Positions 8,804-16,802 of a DNA stretch of 32,119 nucleotides are shown piece by piece. A program made the position numbers and the translations under genes. Origin of the DNA: Candidatus Blautia pullistercoris (lineage in GTDB: Bacteria > Bacillota > Clostridia > Lachnospirales > Lachnospiraceae); assembly GCA_019114545.1 (NCBI GenBank), contig DXFG01000058.1:1-32119 (forward strand). The letters are read 5' to 3'. The notes beneath the pieces were generated by a model, which was not told the DNA's origin, did no database searches, and worked only from the letters and a program-made list of their open reading frames with translations. Every line of letters begins with the position of its first letter. The first letter of the stretch is position 1.

Positions 8804-9631
8804 TTGAAAAACAAAATCAAAGCCATTGAAGACCTGTCGCTGAACGCCTGGCCTTCACATCAAATGCAGATCTATGACGGTTGGATCCTTCGTTTTTCTT
8901 ATTTTTATACCCATCGGACAAACTGCATCGAGCAGATCGGCCCCTCCACTATCCCTCTTCAGGACAAATTAGATTACTGTGAAGAAGTCTATGAGAGATG
9001 GGGCACTCCTGCCATCTATAAGATCACGCCTCTGATCAACAGTTCTTTTGACCAGAAACTTACGGAAAGAGGCTACCACATCGCTCACATCACGGAGGTC
9101 ATGACCATGGAACTTGGCGGTCCTCTGCCTGGCGGGATCCCATGGAAAGTGGAACTTTCCCCCAGGATCACCTCACGTTGGCTGGATGCCCTCTTTGCCA
9201 TGAAAGGAACCGTAAATCAGATACACCGAAAAATCGTTCCTTCCATGTATGCGGCAATCCCCAAGGATGTTATTGCCGCTTCCGTTTTTGACAAGGACCA
9301 GGTAATCGGCACCGGCCTTGGCATATTGGACAGGGATTATGTAGGGCTTTATGCCATCCATGTATCTGAAAAATACCGGGGCCATCATATCGGACAATCA
9401 ATCTGCCGCTCTCTGTTAAATGCAGCGGCCCGGCAGGGGGCTTCTTCTGCCTATCTTCAGGTGGTCAAAGGGAATGAAGCCGCTAAAAATCTTTACCGTT
9501 CCCTGGGGTTTGAAGATTTCTATACATATTGGTTCCGGCAGCAGTATCCTGTTAAAAAATGGGAAAATCAGCCGGTAGAAAGTCCGGAAGCATTGCAGCA
9601 GCTGCAACAGACGTCAGGAGCTCTTAGTTGA
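8804..9631 (+). CDS. GNAT-family N-acetyltransferase
   Basis: The protein has a diverged N-terminal half (NAWPSHQMQIYDGWILRFS) and a C-terminal GNAT core that binds acetyl-CoA. The core has motif A VSEKYRGHHIGQSICRSLL (RGxxIG pyrophosphate loop) and motif B NEAAKNLYRSLGFE. I start at TTG 8804 (275 residues): AAAGGCGG lies 8 nt upstream, and the earlier in-frame starts at 8741 and 8774 fall inside or before the predicted promoter. The acyl acceptor is unknown. The DGW-R N-terminal pattern is shared with a family of small-molecule or antibiotic-type acetyltransferases, but that is too weak to name a substrate. Confidence 0.85.
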   Translation: MKNKIKAIEDLSLNAWPSHQMQIYDGWILRFSYFYTHRTNCIEQIGPSTIPLQDKLDYCEEVYERWGTPAIYKITPLINSSFDQKLTERGYHIAHITEVMTMELGGPLPGGIPWKVELSPRITSRWLDALFAMKGTVNQIHRKIVPSMYAAIPKDVIAASVFDKDQVIGTGLGILDRDYVGLYAIHVSEKYRGHHIGQSICRSLLNAAARQGASSAYLQVVKGNEAAKNLYRSLGFEDFYTYWFRQQYPVKKWENQPVESPEALQQLQQTSGALS

Positions 9632-9651
9632 GACCTGACTGCTAAAACAAA

Positions 9652-9710
9652 CCCGGCAGCCGGGACGAATTGGAAACCCACTTTTTGTTCCATTCCTTCC
9701 GGCTGCCGGG
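9652..9710. terminator. 12-bp GC-rich hairpin between convergent genes
   Basis: CCCGGCAGCCGG (9652-9663) and CCGGCTGCCGGG (9699-9710) are perfect inverted repeats. The 35-nt interior can extend the stem with GAATTGGAAAC and GTTCCATTC. It sits between the plus-strand acetyltransferase and the minus-strand crh gene, so it probably ends both transcripts. No clear T run follows on either side, so it may need a factor or be a palindromic repeat. Confidence 0.6.
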
Positions 9711-9750
9711 GCAGTATTTAAATCTTCAGTTCAAGTAAGACATTCCACCA

Positions 9751-10014
9751 TTATTTCTGAGACTTTCTGCTCAGGTATTCTTCGATACCCTTCATAGCCT
9801 CTTCCTCATCTACGCCTTCTACAGATACTGTCACTTTTTCTCCAGCATCCAGTCCAAGGCTCATCATACCCATAATGCTTTTTGCGTTCACCCGTTTCTC
9901 CTCATTCTCCAGATAAATGCTACTTGCATACTGGCTGGCGATCTGAACGAGCAATGCGACAGGCCTTGCTTCCAGTCCGTTTGAAATCCCAATCGTTATC
10001 GGTTTCCTAATCAT
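9751..10014 (-). CDS. crh: HPr-like protein with Glu15, Crh-type
   Basis: The 87-residue protein has the HPr fold throughout. The active-site loop GLHARPA of HPr reads GLEARPV here, so the phosphorylatable His15 is Glu15. Ser46, the HPr kinase site, is kept in RVNAKSIMGMMSLG. In Bacillus, Crh has Gln15 and works with CcpA in carbon repression instead of carrying sugar phosphate. The gene is the last of tcdA-murB-rapZ-whiA-crh, the same neighbourhood as Bacillus crh, and overlaps whiA (ATGA). I infer a regulatory Crh-like role, not a PTS carrier. The symbol is by context and similarity. Confidence 0.8.
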   Translation of the reverse strand: MIRKPITIGISNGLEARPVALLVQIASQYASSIYLENEEKRVNAKSIMGMMSLGLDAGEKVTVSVEGVDEEEAMKGIEEYLSRKSQK

Positions 10015-11036
10015 ACTTGTTCCTCCTTATTCCTGTCTGCGCTTCCAAAAGGGTGCGCAGCGTGGGCCTTCATGTCCATGTTTCCCACATCGTTGCATTC
10101 TCTGAGCTGTTCTGCTATGGTACTGATCTTCCTGAGTCTGTGATTGATCCCTGACTTGCCAATAGGCACAGTCAGGAGCGCTCCCAACTCTTTCAGGGAT
10201 GCCTGTGGATATTCCAGCCGGACTATCGCTGTCTCCTCCAGATTTTCCGGAAGTCTGTGGAGACCTATCGTATCCCGGATATATGCAATATCCTCCATCT
10301 GCTTTACCGCAGCATTTACAGTCTTGTTAATATTTGCCGTTTCGCAGTTCACCTTTCTGTTCACAGTATTCCGCATTCCCTTGAGGATCCTGACATTTTC
10401 CAGGTTCATCAAAGAGACTCCTGCTCCCATAAGGCCTAAAAGTTCTACGATTTGTGCGCCTTCTTTCACATAAACAACATCATACTTTTTGCGTTTCACA
10501 ATCTTGGCATCAATTTCAAAAGACTGTATCAGCTCCTGCAGCTGCCGGGCCTTCTCCTGGCTGGTACATACGATCTCAAAGTGATAAAACTTGGTAGGAT
10601 CGCTGATGGAACCGGCACATAAAAAAGCGCCCCGCAGGAAGGCCCTCTTACAGCAATTCTTCTGAATCACCATTTGACTGACCAGGCCCTCCACGGCTGC
10701 CGTACTCCTGTCCGGGGAAAGAATCTTTACCGCCTGCAGAATCTTCACCGTAAGTTCCTGATTTCCTACGTCAATCGTAAATCGGTTGTTTTTTTTGACT
10801 ATTCTTTCATCAATAGAAACTTCGTCATTTATTTTAAACGTTTTTTCCAGCAATGTAAAGTATTTTCTTATAATCCCTGGATTTTCCGCAGATACTCTCA
10901 AATCTGTCTCACCCTGGCTGTTTTTTCGGATTTCTCCGTTAAAGGCCACGATGGCAGCCAGTTCTGCAATCCTGCAGTGTCTGGCATTATCAGTTTTTTT
11001 CAGTAGTTCTTCTTTTACATCTCCGGAGAAAGACAT
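10011..11036 (-). CDS. whiA: WhiA, LAGLIDADG-fold DNA-binding protein
   Basis: WhiA is 341 residues: an N-terminal pair of LAGLIDADG-homology domains (SFSGDVKEELLKK start, AFLRGAFLCAGSISDPTKFYHFEI around 133-156) and a C-terminal helix-turn-helix (IVRLEYPQASLKELGALL with PIGKSGINHRLRKI). It is conserved across Gram-positives and affects division or development. The ATG overlaps the rapZ stop by one base (TAATG), and the stop overlaps crh. A short extra tail (GNMDMKAHAAHPFGSADR) extends past the usual end. Confidence 0.96.
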   Translation of the reverse strand: MSFSGDVKEELLKKTDNARHCRIAELAAIVAFNGEIRKNSQGETDLRVSAENPGIIRKYFTLLEKTFKINDEVSIDERIVKKNNRFTIDVGNQELTVKILQAVKILSPDRSTAAVEGLVSQMVIQKNCCKRAFLRGAFLCAGSISDPTKFYHFEIVCTSQEKARQLQELIQSFEIDAKIVKRKKYDVVYVKEGAQIVELLGLMGAGVSLMNLENVRILKGMRNTVNRKVNCETANINKTVNAAVKQMEDIAYIRDTIGLHRLPENLEETAIVRLEYPQASLKELGALLTVPIGKSGINHRLRKISTIAEQLRECNDVGNMDMKAHAAHPFGSADRNKEEQV

Positions 11037-11905
11037 TACTTTCCATCCTTTTCTATATCTCTATGTTCTATGCGAAGTCCATATTCTTCACTTTTATCAA
11101 GACGGCGGTAGAGCTCGTTGGCAAGAGTCACCGAACGGTGCTTGCCCCCGGTACATCCTACCCCGATAACCAGCTGGGTCTTTCCCTCTGCAATATAATT
11201 GGGAATCAGGAACCGGATCATATCCTCCAGCTTGTCAGAAAATTCATGAGCCAGATCAAATCCCATAACATAATCTCTCACTGGCTGGTCATTGCCGCTT
11301 AAGGGACGAAGCTGCTCTATGTAGTAAGGATTTGGCAGGAAGCGCACGTCAAAAACAAGATCCGCATCCTGGGGAATTCCGTATTTAAAGCCAAAGGACA
11401 ATACTGTGACCATAAGGTTGCGGAACTTAACATTTTCCACAAAAATTTTTTCCAGTTCTTCCCGAAGCTCCCTTGTGAGAAGTTTGCTGGTATCCAGGAT
11501 ATAATCTGCATACTGCTTCAGGTCTTTCAGACGTTCCCTCTCTTTTTTGATTCCTTCATCCACCCGGCCGCTGCCTGCCAAAGGATGGCTTCGCCGGGTT
11601 TCCTTATACCGCTTCACCAGAGCCTTATCCTCTGCATCCAAAAACAGGATTTCTACTTTTGTCCCCGGATACTTGATCTTCTCCAGAACGGATTCCAGTT
11701 CATCTAAAGATTTACCGCTTCTTACATCGATCCCCACAGCCACTCTCTCGATCTCTCCCGGACCGCTATCCCGGATAATCTGGATAAATTTTTCGATCAG
11801 AGGCACCGGCAGATTATCCACACAGAAATATTCCATATCTTCCAGCATTTTCAAGGCAGTACTCTTTCCTGCTCCTGACATTCCCGTAACAATTACAAAC
11901 CGCAT
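11036..11905 (-). CDS. rapZ: RapZ/YvcJ nucleotide-binding protein
   Basis: This 289-residue P-loop protein starts MRFVIVTGMSGAGKSTALKM, with the Walker A at residues 8-15. The C-terminal domain has VIGVGCTGGKHRSVTLANEL, as in RapZ/YvcJ, which binds a small RNA or UDP-GlcNAc pathway signals in other bacteria. It is 8 nt after murB and overlaps whiA. The role in this organism is inferred; the conserved link to murB supports a tie to cell-wall precursor supply. The yvcK homologue found between these genes in Bacillus is absent here. Confidence 0.95.
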   Translation of the reverse strand: MRFVIVTGMSGAGKSTALKMLEDMEYFCVDNLPVPLIEKFIQIIRDSGPGEIERVAVGIDVRSGKSLDELESVLEKIKYPGTKVEILFLDAEDKALVKRYKETRRSHPLAGSGRVDEGIKKERERLKDLKQYADYILDTSKLLTRELREELEKIFVENVKFRNLMVTVLSFGFKYGIPQDADLVFDVRFLPNPYYIEQLRPLSGNDQPVRDYVMGFDLAHEFSDKLEDMIRFLIPNYIAEGKTQLVIGVGCTGGKHRSVTLANELYRRLDKSEEYGLRIEHRDIEKDGK

Positions 11906-11913
11906 AGCTCCTC

Positions 11914-12828
11914 CTAAAATTCTCCCAGAAATTTCACTTCTGTCTCCAGTTCCACGCCGAATTTTTCCCGGACTCTCTTCTGCACCTCCCGGATCAGGGT
12001 CAGGACATCGCTGGCGGAAGCCCCTCCGGTATTGACTACAAAGCCGCAGTGTTTCTCAGAAACCTGAGCTCCTCCTACGGAAAATCCACGAAGGCCTGCA
12101 TCCATGATCAGCTTTCCCGCGAAGTAACCCTCCGGCCGTTTAAAGGTACTGCCGGCGCTTGGCAGATCCAGAGGCTGCTTCTCCACTCTTTTCTGTTTCA
12201 GGTCCTCCATAAGCTTCCGGATCTCTTCCCGGTCTCCCGGCCGAAGTTCCAGCACTGCCGCCAGGACAATATAGCCTTTTTCTTTCACTGCACTGGTCCG
12301 GTATCCCAGCTTCAGATCTTTCTTTTCCAGAGTAAAGATCCTTCCCTGCTGATCCATGACCAATACCTCTTTGAGGATATCTTTCATCTCTCCTCCGTAG
12401 GCCCCTGCGTTCATCACCACTGCGCCTCCCAGGGTCCCGGGAATCCCTGCGGCAAACTCCATACCGGTAAGTCCTTCCTCCAGGGCCTCCGCCGCAATCT
12501 TTGCCAGGCTCGCCCCGGCCTTTGCATGGATCAGGCAGCCTTCCACCCGGATGTCACTGACATTTTTCCACAGCTGAATCACTACACCACGATATCCCTG
12601 ATCGCTGACCAGGAGGTTGCTGCCGTTTCCCAAAATGAAATAAGGAAGTTTTTCCTCCCGGCAGATCTCTACCACTTTCTGTATTTCCTTTGCACTGTGA
12701 GGACAGAGGTAATAATCCGCCGGGCCTCCGATGCGAAAGGTCGTGTGCCTTTTCATAGGCTCATTTCTATATACATTATCACTGCCAAGACAGGCACAGA
12801 ATTTATTCTCGATCCTGTTATTTTCCAT
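11914..12828 (-). CDS. murB: UDP-N-acetylenolpyruvoylglucosamine reductase
   Basis: MurB reduces the enolpyruvyl group to make UDP-MurNAc, using FAD and NADPH in the cytosol. The 304-residue protein shows the FAD-binding segment YFILGNGSNLLVSDQGY, the AGIPGTLGGAVVMNAGAYGG loop, the catalytic SAGSTFKRP (Ser) and the C-terminal Glu in LETEVKFLG. Length and the missing insert fit type II MurB of Gram-positives. It follows tcdA by 20 nt and precedes rapZ by 8 nt. Confidence 0.97.
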   Translation of the reverse strand: MENNRIENKFCACLGSDNVYRNEPMKRHTTFRIGGPADYYLCPHSAKEIQKVVEICREEKLPYFILGNGSNLLVSDQGYRGVVIQLWKNVSDIRVEGCLIHAKAGASLAKIAAEALEEGLTGMEFAAGIPGTLGGAVVMNAGAYGGEMKDILKEVLVMDQQGRIFTLEKKDLKLGYRTSAVKEKGYIVLAAVLELRPGDREEIRKLMEDLKQKRVEKQPLDLPSAGSTFKRPEGYFAGKLIMDAGLRGFSVGGAQVSEKHCGFVVNTGGASASDVLTLIREVQKRVREKFGVELETEVKFLGEF

Positions 12829-12848
12829 TGTTCTGTTATATTCCCCTT

Positions 12849-13604
12849 TTATGCTTTATTAAAAACCAGATCCCTGATCACTTCTCCTGCTATCATCAGA
12901 CCTGCCACTCCCGGAACAAAAGATACGCTGGCCGGAACAGGCCGTCCTGTCCCGCTTCTGGTCTCCTGGACAGTTTCGGTTTTCTTTTCCGGCTGTCCCA
13001 GACGCCTCCGGTTCTCTTTGGGCAAAGGTTCTGTAGAAAAAAGGACCTTCACCTTTTTGATCTTCCGCTTCTTTAACTCTGCCCGCATCACTTTTGCCAA
13101 CGGGCAGACACTGGTCTTGGAAATATCTGCGATCTGAAAGCAGGATGGATTCAGCTTATTGCCGGTTCCCATACAGGAGATTACCGGCACCCCTGCTTCC
13201 TTGGCCTTTTCGATCAAAAGCAGCTTGGCAGATACCGTATCCACCGCATCCACAATATAATCAAACGTGGAAAAATCAAAAAGCTCCGCCGTCTCTGCCC
13301 CGAAAAAGGTATCATATGTATGCACCACTGCATCCTGATTGATATCCATGATCCTTTCTTTTGCTACCAGGACTTTTTTCCTCCCTATGGTAGAGCGGAG
13401 GGCTACCAGCTGCCTGTTGAGATTTGTCAGACTCACCACATCGTGGTCCACCAGCGTCAGGCTTCCCACTCCGGATCTGGCCAGAGCTTCCACCACATAA
13501 GAGCCTACCCCTCCGATCCCGAATACTGCGATCTTTGCTTCCGCCAGTATTTTCAATCCTTCTTTTCCTAAAAGTTCTTCTGAACGCGAGAATGCATGAA
13601 GCAT
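12849..13604 (-). CDS. tcdA: tRNA threonylcarbamoyladenosine dehydratase
   Basis: TcdA converts t6A37 of ANN-decoding tRNAs to the cyclic form, using ATP. The 251-residue protein has the ThiF/E1 nucleotide site VFGIGGVGSYVVEALARSG (about residues 25-43), the DxDxVxxxNLNRQ segment (DHDVVSLTNLNRQL) and the SCMGTGNKLNPSCF strand. I start at MLHAFSRSEELLG because GAGGAGG lies 9 nt upstream; the frame opens earlier without a better site. A TATAAT with weak -35 at 13724-13729 may drive the operon. It is the first gene of the murB-rapZ-whiA-crh group. Confidence 0.92.
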   Translation of the reverse strand: MLHAFSRSEELLGKEGLKILAEAKIAVFGIGGVGSYVVEALARSGVGSLTLVDHDVVSLTNLNRQLVALRSTIGRKKVLVAKERIMDINQDAVVHTYDTFFGAETAELFDFSTFDYIVDAVDTVSAKLLLIEKAKEAGVPVISCMGTGNKLNPSCFQIADISKTSVCPLAKVMRAELKKRKIKKVKVLFSTEPLPKENRRRLGQPEKKTETVQETRSGTGRPVPASVSFVPGVAGLMIAGEVIRDLVFNKA

Positions 13605-13754
13605 CTTCCGTTTCCTCCTCTGATTTAAGGTCTGCATATAAGGGGGGTTGCCCCATGAACTTATCCACTATCCCGCTCATGTGACAGCCCCTCTCCTTAT
13701 CACTGACCTTTATACTGTTTTTTATTATACTATCATTTTGAAAAAAAGTATAGC

Positions 13755-14111
13755 TTAGTTTTTCATCTTGGGTTTGAAAATAAGGCTTGCCAGGTACCCG
13801 AAAATCAATGCCGCAGAGATCCCCACTGCGCTGGCGGTAAATCCTCCCATAAAAATCCCCAGGAATCCCTGTTCCAGCACTGCTTTTTTTACCCCCTTAA
13901 AAAGGGTATTTCCAAATCCCAGCAAAGGTACGCTGGCGCCTGCCCCGGCAAAATCGATAAGCCTGTCGTAAATCCCCAGACTTCCCAGTACCGCTCCGGT
14001 ACATACCAGAAGCACCATGACCCTTCCCGGCATCAGTTTTGTCTTTTCCAGAAGTATCTGGACCAGAGCGCAGATAATGCCCCCCACCCAGAATGCCTGA
14101 ATATATTCCAT
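13755..14111 (-). CDS. spoVAE: Stage V sporulation protein AE
   Basis: This small hydrophobic protein of 118 residues has about three to four membrane segments and the SpoVAC/AE-family motif GAGASVPLLGFGNTLFKGV. It is a part of the SpoVA channel that moves dipicolinic acid across the inner forespore membrane. It is the last gene of the spoIIA-sigF-spoVA block, 11 nt after spoVAD. It corresponds to the short form often called SpoVAEb. Confidence 0.95.
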   Translation of the reverse strand: MEYIQAFWVGGIICALVQILLEKTKLMPGRVMVLLVCTGAVLGSLGIYDRLIDFAGAGASVPLLGFGNTLFKGVKKAVLEQGFLGIFMGGFTASAVGISAALIFGYLASLIFKPKMKN

Positions 14112-14122
14112 ATTTTTCTCCT

Positions 14123-15136
14123 TTAACAGTGTTCCGCCACAACCGCCTGGGCAATTCCGGGAACACTCTTTCCTTCATTATAACTGACTTTGGACAGCAG
14201 GGCTCCTGTAGGGATAAAAAGGATCCTTCTCCACTCTCCCTTTTCCACCTTCGGCAGAATATAAGAGGCAAATGTGGCTGCTGAGCAGCCGCAGCCGCTT
14301 CCTCCTGCATGAGTATCCTGTGTCTCTTTGTCAAAAATCTCAATTCCGCAGTCCATATGCCTGTCTTCTATACAGATCCCCTTCTCTTCCAGCAGATCAA
14401 ACAGTATTTTCTGGCCGATTTCTCCCAGGTCCCCGGTGATGATCCTGTCATAATCTTCCGGTTTTCTGGTGAAATCCCTGAGATTTGCCTCTATGGTACT
14501 GGCCGCCGCAGGAGCCATACAGGCTCCCATATTGAAAGAGTCTTTCAGACCAAAGTCCACGATCTTTCCTGTAGTGATCCCGGTGATCCTGGCATGACTT
14601 TTCCTGGTTCCCAGAATACAGGCGCCGCTTCCGGTAACCGTCCAGGTAGCGGAAAGAGGCCTTTGACTGCCGTATCCCAGAGGATATCGAAATTCCTTCT
14701 CAGCACTGCAAAAATGGCTGGAGGTCACCACCCCTACATATTCCCCATAGCCTCCCGCTACCGCCATAGAAGCCAGAGACAAAGCCTCTCCCATAGTGGA
14801 GCAGGCCCCGTAGAGTCCGTATACCGGTCTGTGAAATCCCATAATACCAAAGGATGAAGCGATAGTCTGAGCCAGGAGATCCCCCGCATAGATCAGCCGC
14901 AGCTCTTCCCGGGAAATCCCTGCTTTTTCCATAGCAATAGATAAGGCTTCTTTCTGTAGGGTGCTTTCCGCCTCCTCCCAGGAGCCGCAGCCAAAGAGAC
15001 CGTCTTCTTCTCCGATCTTATCAAAATATTTTCCCAGAGGCCCATCCCCTTCCTTCTTTCCCACCACGGAGCCGGCCCCCAGCAGATATACGCTGCTGTC
15101 AAACTGAATACTTTGCTCACCTACTGTATGTCCCAT
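14123..15136 (-). CDS. spoVAD: Stage V sporulation protein AD
   Basis: SpoVAD is the dipicolinic-acid-binding subunit of the SpoVA channel; it has a thiolase-like fold. From MGHTVGEQSIQFDSS it is 337 residues, as expected. The segments VYGLYGACSTMGEALSLAS, GCGCSAATFASYILPKV and RILFIPTGALLS are typical. The start is at 15136, where TAATG overlaps the spoVAC stop; an in-frame ATG five codons earlier lies inside spoVAC. Confidence 0.96.
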   Translation of the reverse strand: MGHTVGEQSIQFDSSVYLLGAGSVVGKKEGDGPLGKYFDKIGEEDGLFGCGSWEEAESTLQKEALSIAMEKAGISREELRLIYAGDLLAQTIASSFGIMGFHRPVYGLYGACSTMGEALSLASMAVAGGYGEYVGVVTSSHFCSAEKEFRYPLGYGSQRPLSATWTVTGSGACILGTRKSHARITGITTGKIVDFGLKDSFNMGACMAPAAASTIEANLRDFTRKPEDYDRIITGDLGEIGQKILFDLLEEKGICIEDRHMDCGIEIFDKETQDTHAGGSGCGCSAATFASYILPKVEKGEWRRILFIPTGALLSKVSYNEGKSVPGIAQAVVAEHC

Positions 15137-15606
15137 TACACAATCCCCCACATATGAAGAAAATAATAGATCAGTCCCAGAAGAGAAGAAACCAGAATCC
15201 CGTAAAGGATAACAGGTCCGGCAATGGTAAAGATCTTACAGCCGATACCGAATACCTGGCCTTCCTTCTGATACTCAATAGCCGGGGCTGCCACAGAATT
15301 GGCAAATCCGGTGATGGGTACTAAAGTTCCTGCGCCGCCCCATTTTGCCAGTTTTGGATAGATATTCAGCCCTGTGAAAAGGGCACTTAAAAATACCAGG
15401 ATCAGCGAAGTCCAGGACCCCGCTGTCTCTTTATCCAGCCCCAGCCACTGACACAGGTTTAAAATTCCCTGTCCTAATGTACAGATAAGACCGCCGCTTA
15501 TAAACGCTCTCCACATATTCTTTATCAAAGAGTGGACAGGGGTCTTCTTTTTTACATAGTCTTCATATTGCTTCGCTTTTTCCTGTTCTTTCTGCGGCTG
15601 CTCCAT
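15136..15606 (-). CDS. spoVAC: Stage V sporulation protein AC
   Basis: The true start is MEQPQKEQEKAKQYEDYV at 15606, after AAAGGAGG; the open frame runs about 100 codons further upstream in the spoVAB region without meaning. The 156-residue product has a charged N terminus and several membrane segments, with the conserved KWGGAGTLVPITGFANSV. It is the membrane channel subunit for dipicolinic acid and can act as a mechanosensitive channel in Bacillus. It is 53 nt after spoVAB. Confidence 0.95.
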   Translation of the reverse strand: MEQPQKEQEKAKQYEDYVKKKTPVHSLIKNMWRAFISGGLICTLGQGILNLCQWLGLDKETAGSWTSLILVFLSALFTGLNIYPKLAKWGGAGTLVPITGFANSVAAPAIEYQKEGQVFGIGCKIFTIAGPVILYGILVSSLLGLIYYFLHMWGIV

Positions 15607-15659
15607 ATAGTCTTTACCTCCTTTTGCTTCTGGTCTTAGTATGCGGACTGCACCTGGTT

Positions 15660-16070
15660 TTATGCACAAAGCTGAAGAAGACTTCCCAGAATTTTTCCCG
15701 CAGCAATGGAAATAATGATCAGTACCGCTCCTTTGTGTATTCCCAAACGTCTGGCTGCTATGGCAAAGGCATTTACCACTTCCCCCAGGGCAATGATCCA
15801 GCTTCCCAGAAAAATTCCGAAAAAAAGACCTGTAAAGCCGGTGCCAAGACTTCCCACAGGCACCTTCAGACTGTATACAGAAACCAGATTCCCCAGGATA
15901 CATCCCAGAACCAGAAAATCCTCATATAAAAGAATATGTCTTCCCGTATGGGTGATACCCGCATATCTTGGGATAATACCCAGTCCTATGATAAAGGCTG
16001 ACAGAGCGGCAGCAACTACAGCGCCTCCGCAGAGGCCGGTAATCCCTGTAATGATCAGTCCCAGACTCAT
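15660..16070 (-). CDS. spoVAB: Stage V sporulation protein AB
   Basis: This is a 136-residue membrane protein with about four to five hydrophobic segments, starting MSLGLIITGITGLCGGAVVA and containing PVGSLGTGFTGLFFGIFLGSW. It is the SpoVAB component of the spore dipicolinate channel. It overlaps spoVAA by four bases (ATGA). Confidence 0.93.
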   Translation of the reverse strand: MSLGLIITGITGLCGGAVVAAALSAFIIGLGIIPRYAGITHTGRHILLYEDFLVLGCILGNLVSVYSLKVPVGSLGTGFTGLFFGIFLGSWIIALGEVVNAFAIAARRLGIHKGAVLIIISIAAGKILGSLLQLCA

Positions 16071-16696
16071 ATGCAGTGCTCCTTCCCGCCTTTTCTCCTG
16101 TTCTTATCCGCAATGAGGGTCTTGTCCACATCTTCTTCATAGGTACGCATCTGCACCTCTATAGGAGAAGGATCTTTGGTGATCTTCCCGTGTCCGAAAT
16201 GATTGAAAAAGAAAAGGACGCCAATCCCGATCCCAAGAGAATAACAAAATTCCAGAAGGGTCCAGCCCTCCGGTCTGATCCCGGTAAGCTGGAAATACAG
16301 CTTGGGGAAAAGAGTCTGTATATCGATATCCGTGTTAAAAGTCATAATGGAAAAGGCTGCTCCGAAAAAGGAAAGAATACAGACAAACCCCGTCTTTATA
16401 TACGCTTTCCACTGCCCCCCTTTTGTAAGTTCCTTATAGGTGACGATAACATTTGCCTCTCCTATATGGGTCACATCCAGATTTTTCTCCTCCCGGGCAA
16501 TAGCTCTTACCAAATCCACCGCCGAAACTACATATCTTCCCTGGGCATGATCCGGTATGGTCATGACCCGGCGAACCAGATTTCGATCCACTACTTTCTG
16601 GTCATTGCAGGCCAGCTTTGCCACATCTCCCAGACAGATCTGAGGGCTGTGGACCTCCACGTTTTTTTCTGTTTGTATATATAAGACTTCACTCAT
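16067..16696 (-). CDS. spoVAA: Stage V sporulation protein AA
   Basis: The 209-residue SpoVAA starts MSEVLYIQTEKNVEVHSPQI after GGGAGG; an upstream in-frame ATG was rejected because the ribosome-binding site lies between the two. It has an N-terminal soluble domain (1-110, GDVAKLACND), two membrane segments and a charged C-terminal tail. It opens the spoVA part of the block. A sigma-G/F-like promoter lies in the 106-nt gap after sigF, so it can be transcribed apart from spoIIA. Confidence 0.93.
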   Translation of the reverse strand: MSEVLYIQTEKNVEVHSPQICLGDVAKLACNDQKVVDRNLVRRVMTIPDHAQGRYVVSAVDLVRAIAREEKNLDVTHIGEANVIVTYKELTKGGQWKAYIKTGFVCILSFFGAAFSIMTFNTDIDIQTLFPKLYFQLTGIRPEGWTLLEFCYSLGIGIGVLFFFNHFGHGKITKDPSPIEVQMRTYEEDVDKTLIADKNRRKGGKEHCI

Positions 16697-16764
16697 AAAG
16701 AACCTCCCTGCATAAAAAGATTTGTGCCCTGTCAATGCTGCCGCAAACAGTTTCCTCTGGGCTA

Positions 16765-16795
16765 TAGTATCTCTGTTCAGGAAGGTAATTATTCT
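16765..16795 (-). promoter_or_regulatory. Sigma-G/F-type promoter upstream of spoVAA
   Basis: On the minus strand AGAATA (16790-16795), 18 bp, GATACTA (16765-16771). The Bacillus consensus for forespore sigma-G is near TGAATA and CATACTA, so each box differs by one base. It lies just after the sigF stop, where a forespore-specific start for spoVAA-AE is expected from Bacillus biology. Confidence 0.55.
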
Positions 16796-16802
16796 TGTCC
16801 GC

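Noticed and set aside
13605-13680. Start of tcdA further upstream at MSGIVDKFMG
   Set aside because: That frame is offset by one base at a C6 run and leads into a different frame than tcdA. The later GAGGAGG-ATG at 13604 fits the family start.
15607-15903. SpoVAC with a 100-residue N-terminal extension
   Set aside because: The extra stretch is the shadow of spoVAB, and an AAAGGAGG-ATG at 15606 gives the normal 156-residue protein.
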